Assembly: GCF_003173055.1 (NCBI RefSeq)
Contig: NZ_QGLF01000003.1
Coordinates: 1 to 64,000, forward strand
Length of the DNA stretch: 64,000 bases
Reading direction: 5' to 3'
From: Zavarzinia compransoris
Lineage (GTDB): Bacteria > Pseudomonadota > Alphaproteobacteria > Zavarziniales > Zavarziniaceae
Each line of letters opens with the position of its first letter. The stretch's first letter is position 1. Below the pieces are notes generated by a model. That model saw only the letters and a program-made list of their open reading frames with translations. It was not told the origin of the DNA and searched no databases. A program made the translations under genes and the position numbers. Below, piece after piece: positions 1 to 7,546 of the stretch.

Positions 1-309
1 CACCAACCAACACTGTGATCAACAACGTTACCGCCGCCAACCACGAGGCCGGGCTTCTAACCCCCCGACCCACAACCTGTCAACCCAGTTCTTTCAGCTC
101 AACGCATCAAAACCAAACCAACAAGCAACACCGCTAAACAGGGTCTTCGCCGTGGGATAAACCCACAGGATCGTCCGCCGCAGCGCCCCCGCCACTTCGC
201 TCCCTTCCAGGTGCTCTGCGGCGAGGCGCGGTTTGTATGCCCGCCCGGGACGAGTCGCAAGCCCTAAATGAAGTTTTTTTGATCTCCCCGCGAAGAGCCG
301 CGGAATCCC
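1..309. other. Gene-free left edge of the window, lower GC
   Basis: No convincing coding sequence is seen here. The first 150 bases are clearly less GC-rich than the rest of the window and carry a leftward consensus promoter (listed separately). A second, weaker leftward candidate is TTGCGA at 260-255 and ATACAA at 238-233, 16 bases apart. A run of seven T (274-280) lies just downstream of the inositol-phosphatase gene, but on that gene's strand it is an A run, so it is not its terminator. The layout looks like the control region of a leftward, strongly expressed unit beyond the edge. Confidence 0.5.
55..83 (-). promoter_or_regulatory. Consensus sigma-70 promoter facing left, rRNA-operon-like
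   Basis: On the minus strand TTGACA (83-78) is followed, after exactly 17 bases, by TTAGAA (60-55) and then a G+C-rich discriminator. A perfect -35 box, ideal spacing and a GC discriminator are typical of stable-RNA promoters. The transcribed DNA lies left of the window, so an rRNA operon is an inference. Confidence 0.55.
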
Positions 310-1110
310 TTAGTTTCCGAGGTGGGGCAGGAGCGTGTCGCGAGCCGCCCGCCACAGTTCTGCGTCCGTCGCCGAGAGAACCCCGCGACTCATGGGGTCA
401 CAGCGGAAGCCGCGGCCGTCCGGGCGCCCGACCGTACCGCCCGCCTCCTCGACGATGACGGCGCCGGGGGCATGGTCCCAGGGCAGGGTGCGCCAATAGA
501 GCAGGAAATCCATCTCGCCCGAGACGAGGCGCAGGTAATCGTGCCCGGCGCAGAGGGTCGACCCCTTGTCGACGAACCGGTCGCGCCGGTGATCGAGCAC
601 GCTCTTATAGGGCGCGTCCAGCAGACGCACCTGGGCGGAGCCCCGGGCCTGGCCGAGGCCCGGCCCCGCGGCCAACTGCAGCCGGCGGCCGTTCAGCCAG
701 GCGCCGGCGCCGGCCTCCGCCACCAGCATCCGGTCGCCCAGGGGATCGTAGATCCAGCCCGCCACCGGGCGGCCCTTGTCCAGCCGGGCGACCATGGTGG
801 CGAAGAACGGCCGGCCGGCGGCGAAATTGGCGGTGCCGTCCAGGGGATCGACGACGAAGACCGGGCCGTCCTCGCCGACCCGGTGCAACAGGTCGGGGGC
901 GGCATGGGCCGCCTCTTCCCCGATCACCAGACAGCCGGGAACGAGGGCGCGCAGCCCCGGGGTCAGCCGGTCTTCCGCCGCACGATCGGCGACGGTGACG
1001 AGATCGCCCGGCTCCTTCTCGATGATCTCGTGGGCGGCAAGGGCGCGAAACCGGGGCAGCAGTTCGGCCCGGGCGACCTCGCGGATCAGGGCGGCGATTC
1101 TCTCGGGCAT
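310..1110 (-). CDS. Inositol monophosphatase family protein (HisN/SuhB-like)
   Basis: A 266-residue protein of the Mg2+-dependent sugar/inositol phosphatase family. Visible family motifs are GEEAAH (metal-binding Glu), DPLDGTANF near residues 86-94 (two metal ligands) and WDHAPG near residue 211 (third metal Asp). Length and motif order fit the family. Members hydrolyse inositol-1-phosphate, histidinol phosphate (HisN), 3'-phosphoadenosine 5'-phosphate (CysQ) or fructose-1,6-bisphosphate; the sequence alone does not settle the substrate. I lean to the HisN-like group because those are common single genes in Alphaproteobacteria. It appears monocistronic, with no histidine genes nearby. The start ATG is preceded by an AGGAGG-like sequence (CAGGAGGCATC), which supports this start. 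Confidence 0.85.
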   Translation of the reverse strand: MPERIAALIREVARAELLPRFRALAAHEIIEKEPGDLVTVADRAAEDRLTPGLRALVPGCLVIGEEAAHAAPDLLHRVGEDGPVFVVDPLDGTANFAAGRPFFATMVARLDKGRPVAGWIYDPLGDRMLVAEAGAGAWLNGRRLQLAAGPGLGQARGSAQVRLLDAPYKSVLDHRRDRFVDKGSTLCAGHDYLRLVSGEMDFLLYWRTLPWDHAPGAVIVEEAGGTVGRPDGRGFRCDPMSRGVLSATDAELWRAARDTLLPHLGN

Positions 1111-1173
1111 GATGCCTCCTGTCCTGGAACCCGGACCCGATGCGGGGTTTTCCTTCAGGACGATGGGCGTAAC

Positions 1174-1279
1174 CTAGAGCACGTTCGGAATGACCGTCAT
1201 TCCAAACATGCTCTATTGCTTTGATTTTACGCATCTTCGGACGGCGAACCGGTTTCCACTTCGCCTGAAGATGCGCTAG
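1174..1279. repeat. Intergenic palindromic repeat element (two stem-loops bounded by CTAG)
   Basis: A 106-base element beginning and ending with CTAG. The first half is an inverted repeat of 18-base arms (1177-1194 and 1196-1213) matching at 16 of 18 positions around one base. The second half is an imperfect inverted repeat with ends GCATCTTC / GAAGATGC around a core containing ACCGGTTTCCACTT. From memory, a GAGCATG... / CCGGTTTTCCACTT palindrome is a common intergenic repeat in Alphaproteobacteria, so this is probably a family copy. It ends about 11 bases before the patatin ATG. Confidence 0.65.
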
Positions 1280-1290
1280 TGGCGAGAGAC

Positions 1291-2253
1291 ATGGCGAGCA
1301 ATCTTCCCCGTATAGGCTTGGCGCTGGGCTCCGGCGTCGCCCGCGGCTTTGCCCATATCGGCGTGATCCGGGCGCTGACGGCCCGCGGCATCGCGGCGGA
1401 TGTCGTCGCCGGCACGTCGATCGGCGCGCTGGTCGGCGCCGCCCATGCCGCGGGCAAGCTGGACGCGCTGGAGGATTGGGCGCTCAGCCTGGCCAAGAAG
1501 AAATTCTGGCGCTATCTCGACCCCCGGGTTTCGGGCGGCAGCCTGTTCGGCGGCCAGCGCCTGTCGGACCAATTGGCCAGCCATCTGGGCGATCTCGAGA
1601 TCGACGATCTGGCGCTGCCCTTCATTGCCGTCGCGACCGATCTCGCCTCGGGCCATGAAGTCTGGCTGCGCCACGGCCCGGTGGTCGAGGCGGTGCGCGC
1701 CTCCTATGCCTTGCCGGGAATCTTTCCGCCGGTGGAACGCCAGGGGCGCTGGCTGGTCGACGGCGCCATGGTCAACCCGGTGCCGATTTCCGTGTGCCGG
1801 GCGCTGGAGGCCCGGCTCGTCATCGCCGTCAACCTGAACGCGGACAGTTTCGGCCGGGCCCGGGTCACCGCGCCGGCGCCGGAAGCGGAAGAGGTCATCC
1901 GCGACATCGAGGCGGCGGAGGCCGAGGCTGAAGCCCACGACCCGGAAAAGCCGCGCCGCCTGTGGCGGGCCTTGCCGAAGGCGCTCGGCCGGGGCCGGGC
2001 CAAGGCGCCGCCGGCCCCGAAGCGGGAAGTGCCGGGCATGCTGAGCGTCGTCGCTTCCGCCTTCGATATCGTACAGGACCGCCTCACCCGCAGCCGCCTG
2101 GCCGGGGAACCGCCGGACGTGACCATCGCCCCGCGCCTGAACCCCTATGGCTTTCTCGACTTCGACCGCGCGGCGGACATGATCGCGCTCGGCACCGCCG
2201 CGGTCGAGCGGGCGTGGCCCGACCTGGACGAGGCCCTGGCCGCCCTCTATTGA
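1291..2253 (+). CDS. Patatin-like phospholipase (RssA/YchK type)
   Basis: A 320-residue patatin-domain hydrolase. The N-terminus carries the oxyanion-hole glycine loop (GSGVARG), then GTSIG, the G-x-S-x-G nucleophile motif, and DGA further on, giving the Ser-Asp dyad of patatins. No signal peptide is seen, so it is probably a cytosolic or membrane-associated acyl-ester hydrolase or phospholipase. After the domain comes an acidic, Ala/Glu-rich stretch (roughly residues 190-240) followed by a conserved C-terminal piece. I chose the ATG at 1291, preceded by GCGAGAG; a GTG at 1279 would add four residues but lies inside the repeat element. Its 3' end overlaps the opposite-strand gene by 7 bases. 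Confidence 0.85.
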   Translation: MASNLPRIGLALGSGVARGFAHIGVIRALTARGIAADVVAGTSIGALVGAAHAAGKLDALEDWALSLAKKKFWRYLDPRVSGGSLFGGQRLSDQLASHLGDLEIDDLALPFIAVATDLASGHEVWLRHGPVVEAVRASYALPGIFPPVERQGRWLVDGAMVNPVPISVCRALEARLVIAVNLNADSFGRARVTAPAPEAEEVIRDIEAAEAEAEAHDPEKPRRLWRALPKALGRGRAKAPPAPKREVPGMLSVVASAFDIVQDRLTRSRLAGEPPDVTIAPRLNPYGFLDFDRAADMIALGTAAVERAWPDLDEALAALY

Positions 2254-3179
2254 GGCAGGCGCTTGTTGAGGAAGGTCAGCGCCAGCGCCAGCCCCAGGGC
2301 GACGATACCCGCCGCCAGCACCGATTCGGGCGTCGCCTCCAGCCGGTCGAACCATTGGGAGAAAAGATGGACGGCGCCGAAGACGGCGGCGCAGTTCAAA
2401 GTCCAGCGCGCCCCGCGCCGGGCCGCCCCGACCCCGGCCGCGATCAGCAGCGCGGCCCAGGCCAGGGCGAAGAGATAGTCCGGCACCTCCAGCACCCGGC
2501 CGTCGCCGAGCTGGATCCGGTCGCCCCACAGCGAGCCGACCCAGAAACCGAAATTCGCCACCACCAGCGCCGTCCCCGCCCCGAGCCGGAACAGGCGGGC
2601 AGCCTCCCCGCCGACCAGGCGCGCGCCCCCGGCCAGCGCAGCCGTCAGCACCAGCATGACGACGATGGCCAGCGTCGAATCCGGGACGGCGGCGGCATAG
2701 CCGTCTTCCCCGATATAGCCGGTCTCGGCCCCGACGGCGCCGGAAACCGCGATCACCGCCAGGCCGGCCAGCAGGCCGTTGCGCGACAGCGCGGCACCGG
2801 CGGCATAGGCCGCCGCGACCAGCACGAAGGCCCAGGCGGTGAAATCCCCGACCGTGAGCACGCCGCCGCCGCCGATCAGGGCGCCGACCACGATGCACAT
2901 CTGGCCGAGCAGGCCCCAGTCGTCGCCCGCGAATGCCCCGATCCCGATGCCGACCAGCGCCAGCACCAGGCCGATGGCGATGGCGGCGCCGGTTTCCGGC
3001 ACCAGGGCGAGGACCCCGGTCGCCACCGCGATCACGCCGAAGCCGACCAGCAGGTTGAAGGCGAGCATGCCGGTCGATTGCTTGCCGAGACGGGCGAGCC
3101 GCTCCGCCTCCTCCAGGGTCAACTGGCCGCCGGCGACCAAGGCGTCGAGATCGAGGGTAACCTTCACGAGGCGATCCAT
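2247..3179 (-). CDS. DUF2157-like multi-pass membrane protein
   Basis: A 310-residue protein. A soluble N-terminal part (about 45 residues, with a LTLEEAERLARLG segment typical of DUF2157 proteins) is followed by about nine or ten hydrophobic segments to the C-terminus, with Gly/Ala-rich helices throughout. The function of DUF2157 proteins is unknown. The start codon overlaps the last 16 bases of the upstream hydrolase gene on the same strand, so the two are probably translated from one mRNA. No enzymatic motif is visible. Confidence 0.7.
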   Translation of the reverse strand: MDRLVKVTLDLDALVAGGQLTLEEAERLARLGKQSTGMLAFNLLVGFGVIAVATGVLALVPETGAAIAIGLVLALVGIGIGAFAGDDWGLLGQMCIVVGALIGGGGVLTVGDFTAWAFVLVAAAYAAGAALSRNGLLAGLAVIAVSGAVGAETGYIGEDGYAAAVPDSTLAIVVMLVLTAALAGGARLVGGEAARLFRLGAGTALVVANFGFWVGSLWGDRIQLGDGRVLEVPDYLFALAWAALLIAAGVGAARRGARWTLNCAAVFGAVHLFSQWFDRLEATPESVLAAGIVALGLALALTFLNKRLPQ

Positions 3180-4393
3180 TTGGCCAGCTGCTGCGCCACC
3201 GGGCGGGAAGCGAGCAGGTCGAGATGTCCGCTGCGCGTCACCAGCAGCCGGTCGCGCGCCCCGATGCCGAGATCATAGGCTGGATCCGGGTGGCGGCCGA
3301 AGGCGCTGTCGACCGGCACCAGGCCGTCGCCGAGCAGGCGGTCGGCGGCGTCGCCCGGGGTCACCCCCAAGGTGGCGGCGACCGCATGATGGCGGAAGGC
3401 GGGATCGAGGGGCACCGGCTTCCGGACGATGCCCGCCTCGCGCCCGAAACGGTCCGGGCTTGCCGCCCGGTCCTCTTCCGCGATGCTGCCGTGGCGAAGG
3501 TCGGTGATGCCGGCGGAACGCACCCGCGCCAGGCGGCCGAGCGGGGCGAGAAAGGGATTGAGATCCGCCAGCGCCTGCAATTGATGCCCGCCCCGTTCCA
3601 GCGGCGCACCGTGATGGGGCGCGCCCAGATAGACCGCATGGGCGGCCTGGGCCAGCCACGGCATCCGTTCGCGCCGGGCCTGGTCGAGCGCGGCGCGCAC
3701 CACCAGCCCGCCCATGCTGTAGCCGATCAGCGAAATCCGCCGCAGGGGCCCCGGCCAATGGGCGGCGAGGCGGCCGGTCAGGGCGGCAAGGTCGCGGCCG
3801 TTGGCGGCGATGTGGCGCCCGGTGTTATAGGCGATGCCGACGGGCGTGACCCCGGCCGCCCCGGCCAGATAGCGGCCGTGGTGATGGCCGTCGCGATGCC
3901 AGAAGACATCGGCCATGCACAGGCCGTGGACCAGCAGCAGCAGGTGATCCGTGGCCCCGCCCAGGCGCGCCGCCAGATGCGGATCCTCCGGCAGCAGCAG
4001 CCGGCCCTTGTAGCGCGGCGCCATGGCCAGGGCGAGGGGATTGTCGCTCGCCTCCAGATGGTCGCCGATGACGCCGTTCAGCGCCGCCAGCCAGATTTCG
4101 CGGCCGGGGGCATCGCGGCTGCCGGGCTCGCCCGCCGCGGGGGCCGGGGCCGGCAGAAGGGCCAGGGAACCGCCCAGCCCGCGGGCGACGGCGCCATTGG
4201 CCAGCCGCGCCGCCCGATAGACCGGGCGGGCGAAGGCGGCGGGCGGCAGCCAGCCGCGCAGCCAGAAGGGCTGCATCGCCTCGGCGATGCCGACATGGGT
4301 TTCCTCGGTCAGGGCGATCAGGCGATCGACCCCGTCGAGACCGAGGCGCAATCCGCCCTCAACATCGCGGCGCCAGCGGGAAAACACGGACAT
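3164..4393 (-). CDS. Alpha/beta-hydrolase, PGAP1/lipase-like
   Basis: A 409-residue protein. The C-terminal two thirds is an alpha/beta-hydrolase: LLLLVHGL (oxyanion-hole region), GYSMGG as the nucleophile elbow, LGAPHHGAPLERGG, and a late RSGHLDLL that probably carries the catalytic His. Pairing of the elbow with a GxPHHG-type segment is typical of PGAP1-like and triacylglycerol-lipase esterases. The N-terminal ~110 residues are helical without a recognised fold, and there is no clear signal peptide. It is translationally coupled to the DUF2157 gene. The substrate is unknown; an ester of a lipid is the likeliest guess. Confidence 0.8.
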   Translation of the reverse strand: MSVFSRWRRDVEGGLRLGLDGVDRLIALTEETHVGIAEAMQPFWLRGWLPPAAFARPVYRAARLANGAVARGLGGSLALLPAPAPAAGEPGSRDAPGREIWLAALNGVIGDHLEASDNPLALAMAPRYKGRLLLPEDPHLAARLGGATDHLLLLVHGLCMADVFWHRDGHHHGRYLAGAAGVTPVGIAYNTGRHIAANGRDLAALTGRLAAHWPGPLRRISLIGYSMGGLVVRAALDQARRERMPWLAQAAHAVYLGAPHHGAPLERGGHQLQALADLNPFLAPLGRLARVRSAGITDLRHGSIAEEDRAASPDRFGREAGIVRKPVPLDPAFRHHAVAATLGVTPGDAADRLLGDGLVPVDSAFGRHPDPAYDLGIGARDRLLVTRSGHLDLLASRPVAQQLAKWIAS

Positions 4394-4454
4394 GATGATC
4401 TGACGATACCCCCAGAAACCCCCGAGCCTTGCGCCCCCGTCCCCTCAAGCCCTG

Positions 4455-4885
4455 TTTCGACGACCGGCAACCAGGCCTCGCGCGCCCATGGCGACGATCG
4501 CCGCCGACAGCCGATGATATCGGCAAGATCGCCGCCGCCGCGAGGCACAGAAAGATCCGCCGGATCGGCCACGCCGGGCTCCAGGCACGCCCTCGGCGAC
4601 CGTTTGGGCGTCCAGCATTGAGGACCGGGAAGAAGCCCTCGTGCGCCCAGGGCAGAATCGCAGCCGATATCCGGTGATATCCGCAGGACCGACAACGCCG
4701 CAGGGCACGAAAGGATGCCCCTCCGGGTTCCAGGCAGGCCCCCGGTGTCCGTTTGGACAGACGGCGTTTGAGGGCCGGCGAGGAATCCTCCCGTCCCCCA
4801 AGGCGGCGATCGCAGCCGATATCGGCAAGACCGACGCCGCCGCGGGGCGCGAGAAGACCCGCCGGATCGCCCCGGCCCGACATCG
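4455..4885. repeat. Degenerate tandem repeat, about 153-bp unit, 2.8 copies
   Basis: The 502-base gap between the hydrolase start and the CBS gene holds no gene but a diverged tandem array. The landmark CAGCCGAT recurs at 4508, 4661 and 4813 (periods 153 and 152). Between landmarks the same order of blocks returns: CCGCCGCGAGGCAC / CGCCGCAGGGCAC, then TCCAGGCA, CCGTTTGG, GAGG and CCTCG-TGCGCCCA-GGC. Each landmark sits on a small ATATC-centred dyad; the third copy is the perfect palindrome GCCGATATCGGC. Short open frames on the minus strand shift frame between copies, so it is not obviously coding. Confidence 0.7.
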
Positions 4886-4895
4886 GCGCAAGCGC

Positions 4896-5327
4896 TCAGC
4901 CCGTGGCGATGTAGCGGCGCAGTTCGTCGGCTTCGAGCAGGGCTTCGTCGATGCGGCGCTTGACCACGTCGCCGATCGAGATCATGCCGACCAGCCGGCC
5001 GTCCTCGATCACCGGCAGGTGGCGGATGCGCCGGTCGGTCATGCGGCCCATGACCTCGATGATCGAGTCATGCAGCCGGCACGAGACGACATTGCCGGAC
5101 ATCAATTCCTTCACCTGGCGCGACAGGGCGCCGGCGCCGCCCTGGGCGATGCCGCGGACGATGTCGCGTTCGGACAGGACGCCGACGACGGCCCCCGCCT
5201 CGTCCTTGACGATCACCGCGCCGATCCGGCGCGAATGCAGCAGGCTTGCGGTCGCCTCGATCGAATCTTCGGGGCGCACGGTAACGACGTCACCGCCCTT
5301 ATGCTTCAGTATCGACTCAACGGTCAT
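4896..5327 (-). CDS. Two-CBS-domain protein
   Basis: A 143-residue protein consisting of a pair of CBS domains. The first spans roughly residues 5-65 (V-V-T-V-R-P then GVLSERDIVRG) and the second roughly 75-130 (MSGNVVSCRLHDSI then RIRHLPVIEDGRLVGMISIGDVV). Stand-alone CBS pairs bind adenine nucleotides and often act as sensors or regulators of partner proteins; the partner here is unknown. The start at 5327 is chosen because GGGGGAGGTGTC lies directly before the ATG; a longer reading would add 29 Arg/Gly-rich residues with no ribosome site. It is separated from its neighbours by about 140 and 500 bases and looks monocistronic. Confidence 0.9.
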   Translation of the reverse strand: MTVESILKHKGGDVVTVRPEDSIEATASLLHSRRIGAVIVKDEAGAVVGVLSERDIVRGIAQGGAGALSRQVKELMSGNVVSCRLHDSIIEVMGRMTDRRIRHLPVIEDGRLVGMISIGDVVKRRIDEALLEADELRRYIATG

Positions 5328-5463
5328 GACACCTCCCCCGGACCATGATTGTTTTCTTCTATGATGGGGGGTGGAGGCGATGTTCCGCAAGCCTCCGCCA
5401 CGGCGCCGGCGCAATTTTTATCCCCGGCGGCCCGGTTCGCCCCCTGTAATCGGGCGGATCCCG

Positions 5464-6270
5464 TCAGTGCCGGCCGGACGAGAGCAGGCGGCCGGTCAGC
5501 TTCCGGGTGAGGAAACGCGGCGCCAGGCGCGGCACGAAGGCACCGATCTGGTTCATCAGGCCGGCGATGGCGATGACCTGGCCGCGCCGGGCGGCATCAT
5601 GGCCGATGCGCGCGACCTCGGCCGAGGTCATGACCGGCACCAGGCCCTTGCTGAACAGGGCATTGCCGGCGACATCGGCGGTTTCCATGAAATTGGTCCG
5701 GGTCGGGCCGGGGCAAAGGGCGGTGACGGTGACACCGGTCCCCTTCAGTTCCTCCGCCACCGCCTCGGACAGGGAGAGGACATAGGCCTTGGTCGCGCAA
5801 TAGACCGCCATGGTCGGCCCGGGCTGGAAGGCGGCGGTCGAAGCGACATTGAGCACCCGGCCGCGGCCGCGCGCGACCATGGCGGGCAGCACGCCGTGCA
5901 TCAATTCGGTCAGCGCGGTGATATTCACCTGCACCATGCCGAGCACGCGCTCGGCGGCCGCCTCGGCGAAGGGCTTGCCGTCGCCGAAGCCGGCATTATT
6001 GACCAGAACGTCGATGGCGAGGCCGCGCGCCGCCACCGCCGCCAGCAATTGGGCAGGGCCGGCGGGATCGGCCAGATCGGCCGGGATCACGGTGACCGCG
6101 ACGCCATGGGCGGCGCCCAGTTCGGCGGCCAGATCCTGCAACGCCTTTTCGCTGCGCGCGGTGAGCACGAGATCGTGGCCGTCGCGGGCATATTCACGGG
6201 CAAGATCGGCGCCGATCCCGCTGGAGGCGCCGGTGATCAGGGCAAGGGGACGGGATGCGCTGGGGCTCAT
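5464..6270 (-). CDS. Short-chain dehydrogenase/reductase (SDR)
   Basis: A 268-residue classical SDR. It has the NAD(P)-binding TGASSGIG loop near residue 13, NNAGFG near residue 92, the catalytic Ser in NVAST, YCATK (catalytic Tyr-x-x-x-Lys) near residue 160 and a PGPTRTNF cap. An Arg after the first strand (TARSE) favours NADP(H). It lies 16 bases downstream of a TetR repressor gene on the same strand, so it is probably the effector gene of that autoregulated operon. The substrate cannot be told from sequence; similar TetR-SDR pairs often handle lipophilic alcohols, ketones or fatty-acid derivatives. Confidence 0.88.
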   Translation of the reverse strand: MSPSASRPLALITGASSGIGADLAREYARDGHDLVLTARSEKALQDLAAELGAAHGVAVTVIPADLADPAGPAQLLAAVAARGLAIDVLVNNAGFGDGKPFAEAAAERVLGMVQVNITALTELMHGVLPAMVARGRGRVLNVASTAAFQPGPTMAVYCATKAYVLSLSEAVAEELKGTGVTVTALCPGPTRTNFMETADVAGNALFSKGLVPVMTSAEVARIGHDAARRGQVIAIAGLMNQIGAFVPRLAPRFLTRKLTGRLLSSGRH

Positions 6271-6286
6271 GACTGTTTCCTTCGGC

Positions 6287-7129
6287 TCAGGTTCCTGCGG
6301 CTCGGGGGCGAGCGGGGGACGAAACGGGGAGAGGCGCCAGGCCGGCCAGGGCGGGCACCACCAGCGCCCGCCACATGGTCGCCCCGGTCGCAGCCAGAAG
6401 ATCGGGCGGGATCGGCCGGCTCATCGCCGCCGCCTCGCGCACCAGGCCGGTCAGCGCGCCCCAGACCAGGGCCGCCACCGCCTGGGGCGCCAGGGGGGCC
6501 AGCACGCCGCGCGCCTGGCCTTCGGCAATGAAGCCGAGGATCGGCGCCATCACCTGTTCCGACAGGCGAAGGCTGGTCCGGTCGAGGAACCGGGGCTCGT
6601 GATGGAATTCGAGAAAGCGGAAAGCCGCCGGCCACTCCCGGGCGAAGCCGCAGCCCGCGGCCCAGAGCGCCAGGAAGCGGGCGCGATAGGCAAGGGCCAG
6701 CCGCGCCTCCGCCGGCAGGCCGGCGGGCAGGGGATCGGGCAGGTTTGGGGGCAGATCGTCCGGCGACGGCGCCGGCGCCAGGAAGACCGGGGCGATCGCC
6801 GCCGCCAGGGCCCGCTTCGCCGCCTGCCAGGCGGCATTGCCCAGGGCTTCCTTGGTCTCGAAATAGCGATAGATGGTGCCCGAGCCGACACCGGCCGCCG
6901 CGGCGATTTCCGGAATCGTGGTGGCATCGAAGCCGCGCTCGGCGAAAAGGGCCAGCGCCGCCTCGATGATGCGGGCGCCCCGCGCCGGCAGGGCGAGGCC
7001 GGCCACCGCCTCCCCCGCCAGGATGCCGGCCGCGACCGCCGCCGCCCCCAGGGGGGCTGCCGCATCCCCGGGCCGGCCCGCCGCGGCTTCCGCTTCTGCG
7101 CGCCCTTCGCCCGCCTCGGGGTCAGCCAT
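6287..7129 (-). CDS. TetR/AcrR family transcriptional regulator
   Basis: A 280-residue regulator. After an unusually long, Ala/Gly/Glu-rich N-terminal tail of about 50 residues comes the TetR helix-turn-helix ([20 protein letters not shown], then [18 protein letters not shown]), followed by an all-helical ligand domain. The ATG at 7129 is chosen because ACGAGGTGCGGC precedes it; an in-frame start 12 codons upstream lacks a ribosome site. The gene's own promoter overlaps a 20-bp palindrome, indicating autorepression. The SDR gene follows 16 bases downstream. The ligand is unknown; the long tail is not typical of the family. Confidence 0.88.
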   Translation of the reverse strand: MADPEAGEGRAEAEAAAGRPGDAAAPLGAAAVAAGILAGEAVAGLALPARGARIIEAALALFAERGFDATTIPEIAAAAGVGSGTIYRYFETKEALGNAAWQAAKRALAAAIAPVFLAPAPSPDDLPPNLPDPLPAGLPAEARLALAYRARFLALWAAGCGFAREWPAAFRFLEFHHEPRFLDRTSLRLSEQVMAPILGFIAEGQARGVLAPLAPQAVAALVWGALTGLVREAAAMSRPIPPDLLAATGATMWRALVVPALAGLAPLPVSSPARPRAAGT

Positions 7130-7182
7130 GCCGCACCTCGTTTCGCCCGGCGGCCGCACAAGCAACCGTCCGCATCGGCCCC

Positions 7183-7209
7183 ATTATATCGGAATGAACG
7201 TTCATTCCG
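7183..7209 (-). promoter_or_regulatory. TetR-SDR promoter -10 box with overlapping perfect operator
   Basis: On the minus strand a perfect -10 hexamer TATAAT (7188-7183) directly follows the perfect 20-bp palindrome CGGAATGAACGTTCATTCCG (7190-7209). The operator fills the spacer between -35 and -10, so a bound TetR dimer would block RNA polymerase. The A-T-rich GAATGA...TCATTC core is typical of TetR-family operators. Confidence 0.75.
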
Positions 7210-7349
7210 CTTTTCACGCTAGCACGGTTACCCAGACGTTCAAGACCGATCTGATCGAATATTCGGCCATATTGCTCATATTTCGGCGTTATCAAGGCCG
7301 AATTAACCAGAAACACCGGGCCCGCCACCGCTCAAGCTCCTCGCCTCAA

Positions 7350-7377
7350 GAGCGGAATGAACATTCATTCCGCTCTC
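7350..7377. promoter_or_regulatory. Second TetR operator, same core
   Basis: An inverted repeat with 13-base arms, AGAGCGGAATGAA and TTCATTCCGCTCT, around CA. The core differs from the first operator only at the centre (AACATT instead of AACGTT). It lies about 164 bases from the first site, centre to centre, and about 170 bases before the YgjP-type gene. The two sites span the intergenic region, suggesting either looping or control of both divergent genes. Confidence 0.65.
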
Positions 7378-7546
7378 TTGCCGGGGCTGTGGAACGATCG
7401 GCCGGGTGCAAGGCCGAGCCCGGACAGGCGGCCGGAACGGCACATGCGCTCATTGCCCTCTGGCCCCCGGCCGGGCGGCGCATTAAAATGGCCGCATCCG
7501 GTCACGGGCGGCCCCCGTCCCGTCACGGCAACGGAGATCGGCGGTC

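Noticed and set aside
322-1234. Long open frames antisense to the inositol phosphatase gene
   Set aside because: High GC makes stop codons rare in shadow frames. The products are Arg/Pro/Gly-rich without motifs, while the minus-strand frame has the full family signature.
4359-4891. Short minus-strand frames in the 153-bp repeat region as repeat proteins
   Set aside because: The frame changes from copy to copy and no ribosome sites or conserved residues are seen. I treat the array as non-coding.
7122-7328. A 68-residue minus-strand frame between the TetR and metallopeptidase starts
   Set aside because: It spans the TetR promoter and operator and overlaps the regulator's start; no ribosome site or family resemblance.
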